Below are positions 59,343 to 64,000 of a DNA stretch of 64,000 bases, one piece after another. The DNA comes from Rhynchonema sp. JSB1_4. Lineage: Eukaryota; Nematoda; Chromadorea; Monhysterida; Xyalidae. Positions within the stretch are counted from its first letter, which is position 1. The number at the start of each line of letters is the position of its first letter. Position numbers and translations under genes: made by a program. Below the pieces are notes generated by a model. The model was given only the letters and a program-made list of their open reading frames with translations, ran no database searches and was not told where the DNA came from. Location of the stretch: NCBI GenBank assembly GCA_030248065.1, contig JASAMV010001315.1, forward strand, positions 23,378 to 87,377. The letters are read 5' to 3'.

Positions 59343-59479
59343 TATACTGACAACAACACGACATACAGTGTGCCCTGAGGTCTAGATTGAAGTAAAACAA
59401 AAAAACACATTTTTCCAAACAATGTAAGGACCGGGTGTGCTAAAAATACGGTTCGGAGCACAGTATTGGTCAGGCTGAT

Positions 59480-60184
59480 TCAGTCAACATATCTGGGGTC
59501 AAAGTAGGTTTGCATCAGACGAAAATGTCGTTTTAACATCCATGACGGGTGACGCATCTCGTACTCCAAGAAGCACGGCCGGACTTTTTCATATATTTCG
59601 ATGCAATCGATATCGTGTGGAAGTTCTTCAAACGATCTCACAGACGCGGGATTGCAGTAAGCCAGGCACCTTGACTGGAAAATGAACTTGAAACGTACGC
59701 ACGTATAGTTCATCCATCAGCTCATGACACTTTTTGTAAGCTGAAAAGCTTGACAGGATCCAGTGCTGTTCCGGTTCCGGTTGGCTGACGAAAAAGAAAA
59801 AAGAGAAATCGGATTTTATTTTATTTTTGTGCGCCGTTTCCTCTTACATTGCCTTGCGGAGGACCAATTTTTTTAGAACGGAACCTGAACCGCCCAATCA
59901 AAAGTGCCATGAGCTGATGGACGGATTATACAGTATATTGAAAGACGTTTCCAAAATTGTATCTTTGCGTCAGTTCTGTGCTCATCTGAGTTTGTGCCCA
60001 ACAATATGTTTTATTATGACCCGTTCGAGGCCAACGAAAATTTAAAACAAATAAATAAGTACATAGTATGCATACATCAACGCCACGACGTCGGCAGCAA
60101 TCGGTGTGGTCGCGCCATCGTGCCGCACACCCGATCATGTAGTAGACTGCGTCGAACCCACAGCGTGACTCGTCGTTCATAAAC
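59480..60184 (-). CDS. DB-module secreted protein (partial, 3' exons)
   Basis: Two exons agree in phase: 60076-60184 and 59480-59674 (stop). They read SRCGFDAVYYMIGCAARWRD, HTDCCRRRGVD, then SRCLAYCNPASVRSFEELPH, DIDCIEIYEKVRPCFLEYEM, RHPSWMLKRHFRLMQTYF. The pattern CAA-x-RDH-x-x-CCRRRGV-x-x-xCL-x-x-C, later Cys, then CF, is that of the nematode DB module, found in extracellular proteins and receptor ectodomains. Upstream exons (signal peptide, first part of the module) were not found; an acceptor (TTCGCAG) precedes the first exon. The intron 59675-60075 contains foldback copy 2. Identification rests on the motif as read; I could not run a profile. Confidence 0.6.
59708..59930. repeat. CCATCAGCTCATG foldback family, copy 2 (intronic)
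   Basis: CATCCATCAGCTCATGACAC on the left mirrors AGTGCCATGAGCTGATGGAC on the right. The arms are shorter than in copy 1 and the interior differs. It lies inside the DB-module gene intron. Confidence 0.7.
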
Positions 60185-60802
60185 TGCGAACAGCTGCGCC
60201 ATATTTAGTGGTGCTAAGCAAAAAATCACGGTGCACGAATACGCGTTCCTTTTCAGGCGGAAGACGCCTTCGTGCAGAAACAGCCTGCCTCCCAGCGCTA
60301 CAACACTGTGCATCCTTGCATCCCAGCTGGTGTCCTTAACCGTCTGAAGGCACAAGGCAGCCGCCCTCCTGGAAGCAATGTGCACGAATGCACATTCCTC
60401 CCGGCCGGGTGCATTGATAAAAGATTCCCCCCAAGAGTTGCAGCCAGTACTGTACCTGTTGCTGGCTGGTCAATGGCCTTCTGTAGTCACACATTTTGAT
60501 GCATCTGTTGGGCATTGCGTTTTTTGGGACTCTCTCTCCGATTTGACAGCAAAAATTTAATCGCTCGTTTGGAGTAAGCTGCAGTTAAAACATCATTTGA
60601 TCAGAGTGAACGGGCAATAAATTATCACTTTACCTCTCCTTTATTCCGTGTCGTTGAAAACACGATAAAGCCGACAAACATAAAACCATGCACACAAAAC
60701 GTCGCAACAGCGTGCTTTCTTGTTTGCATATTTCTCAGCTGTCGAAAACACATGACAATGAGTTTTCAAACTCCTTAGGTGGGGTTAGATGCTTGGTAAA
60801 CA

Positions 60803-61295
60803 CAGGGTTGGGCAAAAAAACGACGGCGTTTTTTCTTAAAAAAACGACGTTTTTTTTCAAAAAAAACGCCTGGGTCGTTTTTCGTTTTTTTAAACCCTGA
60901 ATTTCCTTGATTTTCCCTGATTTTTCAGGGAAAGTACCCTGATAATCAAGGAAAATCAATTTTTTGTCCCATTTTTTTCAAAAAATTTTCGACCAATTTT
61001 TACTTTGTCGAGATACGTCGATATACGGAGTTTGACTTTCAGTGATGACCCCGGCCAAAGTTGGTCCCATGATGCGGGTCTGATATGGGATCTTAACAAC
61101 TCGCTAGAAAAGGGTTGAAACCCGTTTATTTTGCCTCAGAACACATAGAATTACTTCATTTAACCACGTTTTCTTCCCAACATGAGCGTTTTCCAATTTT
61201 TTGGGGGGCATATTTTGGTCATCTGGGCGTTTTAAAAAAAACGTTTTTTTAAAAAAAACGATTTTTTAAAAAAAAACGTTTTTTGCCCAACCCTG
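60803..61295. mobile_element. Non-autonomous hAT-type element B with 8-bp target duplication
   Basis: The ends CAGGGTTGGGCAAAAAAACG and CGTTTTTTGCCCAACCCTG are flanked by the perfect duplication GGTAAACA (60795-60802 and 61296-61303). The length is 493 bases. The subterminal regions are runs of AAAAAACG. It shares CAGGGTTGG ends with element A but is a different family. Confidence 0.88.
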
Positions 61296-61865
61296 GGTAA
61301 ACATCGTAACGCGCTTACATGCGCTCGAACTGGTAATTCTTAACACACCTTGTAATATACATTGCCTTTCTTGTCCTTAAATGAAGCCCGTGTCGCGACC
61401 GTGGCGCTCGTTGTCAGCAAGAATATGAACACGGATTTTAATAATGAAGATATTATCTTCATTTCACGAGCTCATCAAACCGATTCCTCCCTTGTTATTG
61501 CTGGTGTCAAGCGTGTTATTACTGCTATAAATGAAATGATTATAAAGAATCGTGTTTGATCATAAATGGTGACCTCATCAGGGAAAGGTTCACTATAGAA
61601 TTACTATAGGAAGTGCGATGTCATCCTAGCAAAACAAGAATCAAACGAACAAGTTTGGCCGATCTGGCAAGTAAATTATGCGAAAACTGACTGACCCGGT
61701 GCACATAACACAAACAAAAGCTGACTATGTTTACTATGCTAGGAGTTCACGGCAGAAAACGTTTGAACGTCAAAAATTAGACACATGAAGACCAACCACG
61801 TTTGGAAGAATAACTGGTTTCTATCCTCACCGAATAATTACAAGAACTGTGTATATGTACTTTTA

Positions 61866-62943
61866 AAGGTGCTGGTCAACAACCCATCGACTTCGTTTAA
61901 TCTTGGGGACAGTGCACCTGAACAAAGGTGGAATATCGTGTTACTCGACCCTGATTTGGGGAGTCGATTGGTTGCTTCCTGATGTTTCACGGCCGAGTTA
62001 AAGTTTGCCCCTCAGTGAAAAAATGCAAAAATTTTGCCGAGTTTCCGTGGAAAGGACAATTCGCGGCAACGTTTAATAATTTCAGAATATCAAGCACCAA
62101 CATTTGTTTCATCAGTATGATATACAGTTTTGCAGGAAACAGCTTGTATCCTGAAGGAGAAGTCATTTAGTTCCAAAAACATGGTGTTTTTTGGTCACCG
62201 TTTTCTTCGCCGATAATTTTAAGCATCTGCGATTGACCAGCAAATGTGTTGATCGGACACAAAAATCCTCTAATTATTGTGTACATAACCTGTGCTTTTG
62301 AGTTCTTTGCACCAAATACAGCTAACGCAATAATTCGGACAACATGCGCAAGTCGGTCATTATGGGCGTGCGCGACCCCAAAAAAGACAAAACATTTTTG
62401 AGTGCTCGAATCTGCACGTTGTTTTTGAGCGCGCGCGCTGATAATGACCGACTTGCGCATGTTGTCCGAATTATTGTATTAGCTGTGTTTGGTGCAGAGA
62501 ACTCAAAAGCACAGGTTATGTACACAGCAATTAGAGGATTTTTGTGTCCGATCAACACATTTGCTGGTCAATCGCAGATGCTTAAAAATATCGGCGAAGA
62601 AAACGGTGACCAAAAAACACCAGGTTTTTGGAACTAAATGTTTTCTCATTTAGGATGCAAGCTGTTTCCTGCAAAGCCGTATATCATACCGATGAAATAA
62701 ATGTTTGTGCTTGATATTCTGAAATTCTTAAACGTCGCCGTGAATTGTGCTTTCTACGGGAAGCCGGCATAACTTTTGCATTTTTTCACTAAGGGGCGAA
62801 CTTCAACCCGGCCGTGAAACATCAGGAAACAACGAATCGACTCTCCAAGTCAGAGTCGAGTAACACGACATCCCACCTTTCTTAATGTGCACTGCCCCCA
62901 AGATTAAACGAGGTCGATGGGTTGTTGACCAGCAGCTTTAAAA
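61866..62943. repeat. Long near-perfect inverted repeat of about 1.08 kb
   Basis: TTTTAAAGGTGCTGGTCAAC at the left mirrors TTGACCAGCAGCTTTAAAAC at the right. The arms run almost to the centre near 62400 (AACATGCGCAAGTCGGTCAT on the left; ATGACCGACTTGCGCATGTT on the right). Both arms contain TGATGTTTCACGGCCG. Mirror-image open frames result. It is probably a foldback transposon or a locus giving long double-stranded RNA. Confidence 0.88.
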
Positions 62944-63075
62944 CAACGTTACCAGGTCAAAAATACTTTTTTCAAGCCACGATGTTTTTATGATACTGAT
63001 TCTGTTGTCAACACAGAAACCTTGGATGAGCGCTATTATTAAAATCAATATTTGCAACGCGCATACGTATCGTCC

Positions 63076-63300
63076 GTCTAGCTCATGGCAGTTTGTGATG
63101 CTGCTGGCCGAGTTGTTTCCTTCCTCCACGTTCTAATGAAAGAGAAATCGAGTGTCCGAAAAAAATTTTTTGCTCACATATTGTGATTTTTATGAAATCG
63201 ACGCGTTTTATCCATTTCTATTTAATGTAATTTTTAATTTGATCGAATTCAATCTCTTTCGACACATTCTATCACCTTTTTTCAGTTTTTTTTTGGAAAA
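63076..63300. repeat. CCATCAGCTCATG foldback family, copy 3 (truncated)
   Basis: CTAGCTCATGGCAGTTTGTG to CTTCCTCCACGTTCTAATGA and onward matches the left two-thirds of copy 1 (59030) without the returning right arm. Confidence 0.65.
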
Positions 63301-63329
63301 TCGGATACAGTCAATTTAAAGCGGGAGTC

Positions 63330-63857
63330 CAGGGAGCACTTTCTATTTCATACAAATTGTAAGTTCTTACAAAAAAACGCTACAATTTGTACCCAGGTAC
63401 AAAAGTCACTTCACGCAGTTACAATTGTGAGTGATACAATTGTAAGAAGTTACAATTGTAACTGGGTACAATTGTATCCAGCTACAAAAGAAAGTTTTGT
63501 AACTCGCATTGTAAGAAAGAGAAAAACTTGTAGCTGGGTGCACACCGGTGGGACCGTCCTAACTCGACACAATTTGATTGTTTATCCATTATTTGACCCG
63601 GGCCCGATTTTTTAAATAATGTTTATCATCTCTAGAAGCAATTTATTGGAGTCTAATTTTATCAAACATGCGTTTTCATGGTTGCCTAAGCGAAAGAAGA
63701 TCGTTCCATCGAAACATTTTCAGCTCTATTGTACCCAGCTACAAAAAATTGTAACTGGATACAAAACTATTGTGGAAAGTGGATTTACAATTGCTTGTAA
63801 CTTTTGGCTACAATTTGTAAGTTTTTATTGTATGAAATAGAAAGTGCTCCCAGGCAG
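63330..63857. repeat. Foldback element with TACAATTGTA motifs
   Basis: GGGAGCACTTTCTATTTCAT on the left mirrors ATGAAATAGAAAGTGCTCCC on the right. The interior holds many ACAATTGTA or TACAATTTGTA words. No transposase is seen. Confidence 0.8.
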
Positions 63858-64000
63858 TAAGGTCCGGGCACCAAACTTGCTGAAAACTTCAGAGCCGTTT
63901 GTCGCAATTCATGTGAATATAGTGCAGTTTATATGAAATCGGTAGCCTCAGTAGCGACCGAGAACGATATCGTCAAAGGTACCAACCCAGGGGTATAAAA

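Larger units (their letters stand above)
56501..59479. other. Repeat-rich intergenic stretch
   Basis: It holds a hAT-type element (56798-57553) and a foldback (59030-59342). A copy of TGATGTTTCA occurs at about 57904. No gene could be assembled. Confidence 0.4.
60185..64000. other. Terminal repeat block without a recognised gene
   Basis: At least four elements occupy most of it (60803-61295, 61866-62943, 63076-63300 and 63330-63857). A 65-codon open frame at 61362-61559 (DIIFISRAHQTDSSLVIAGV) has a protein-like composition but no partner exon. Confidence 0.4.

Noticed and set aside
61362..61559. 65-codon plus-strand frame with protein-like ending
   Set aside because: Single short frame between repeats, with no splice partner or recognisable motif.
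62167..62637. Mirror-image open frames of 97 codons
   Set aside because: They are a consequence of the 61866-62943 palindrome; no independent evidence of coding.

Overview
This is a gene-bearing stretch of a nematode chromosome. The evidence for a nematode is: small introns (39 to a few hundred bases) with TTTCAG-type acceptors, interstitial TTAGGC telomere-type hexamers (396-495), a DB-module secreted protein, TWK-type potassium channel architecture, and acceptor-like sites directly before start codons that suggest spliced-leader addition. No rRNA, CRISPR array, bacterial operon or prophage is visible. Gene models were built by hand: exon ends were chosen so that splice sites, reading-frame phase and protein-family features agree. 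Single bases at some exon ends may be off by one.

Layout: 1-2000 foldback repeats; 2104-2839 (+) G-protein gamma subunit; 4661-8985 (-) MBT-repeat chromatin protein and its probable C-terminal exons; 9500-11535 (-) unrecognised multi-exon gene; 12102-14635 (+) and 15034-17514 (+) two tandem divergent ionotropic glutamate-receptor-like genes; 17616-22205 (-) macrodomain plus leucine-rich-repeat protein; 23256-27170 (-) two-pore-domain K+ channel, with an alternative upstream first-exon pair at 29103-29616; 33248-33580 (-) small two-exon gene, divergent from 34057-39683 (+) nucleobase/ascorbate transporter; 42014-43818 (-) secreted Cys-rich protein; 49281-52369 (+) tandem vWA-domain protein; 52898-56500 (-) second secreted Cys-rich protein; 59480-60184 (-) DB-module protein. 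The stretches 39.7-42.0, 43.8-49.2, 56.5-59.4 and 60.2-64.0 kb are mostly repeats.

Three genome-level signals stand out. First, a short repeat with core CACCAGGTCATCGTCAGTGC occurs 12 times, in both orientations, and every copy lies inside an intron of eight different genes. Second, the word TGATGTTTCA (either strand) is strongly over-represented; several copies form intron acceptors and others lie in exons. Third, the window is full of palindromic foldback elements of at least twelve families, some with diagnostic target-site duplications (hAT 8 bp; Tc1/mariner TA).

The genes do not form one pathway. Membrane signalling and transport (G gamma, receptor pair, K2P channel, SLC23-type transporter) is mixed with chromatin or ADP-ribose-binding proteins (MBT, macrodomain) and secreted matrix-type proteins (vWA, Cys-rich, DB). 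Same-strand close pairs (unknown gene/MBT; the two receptors) could be co-transcribed.
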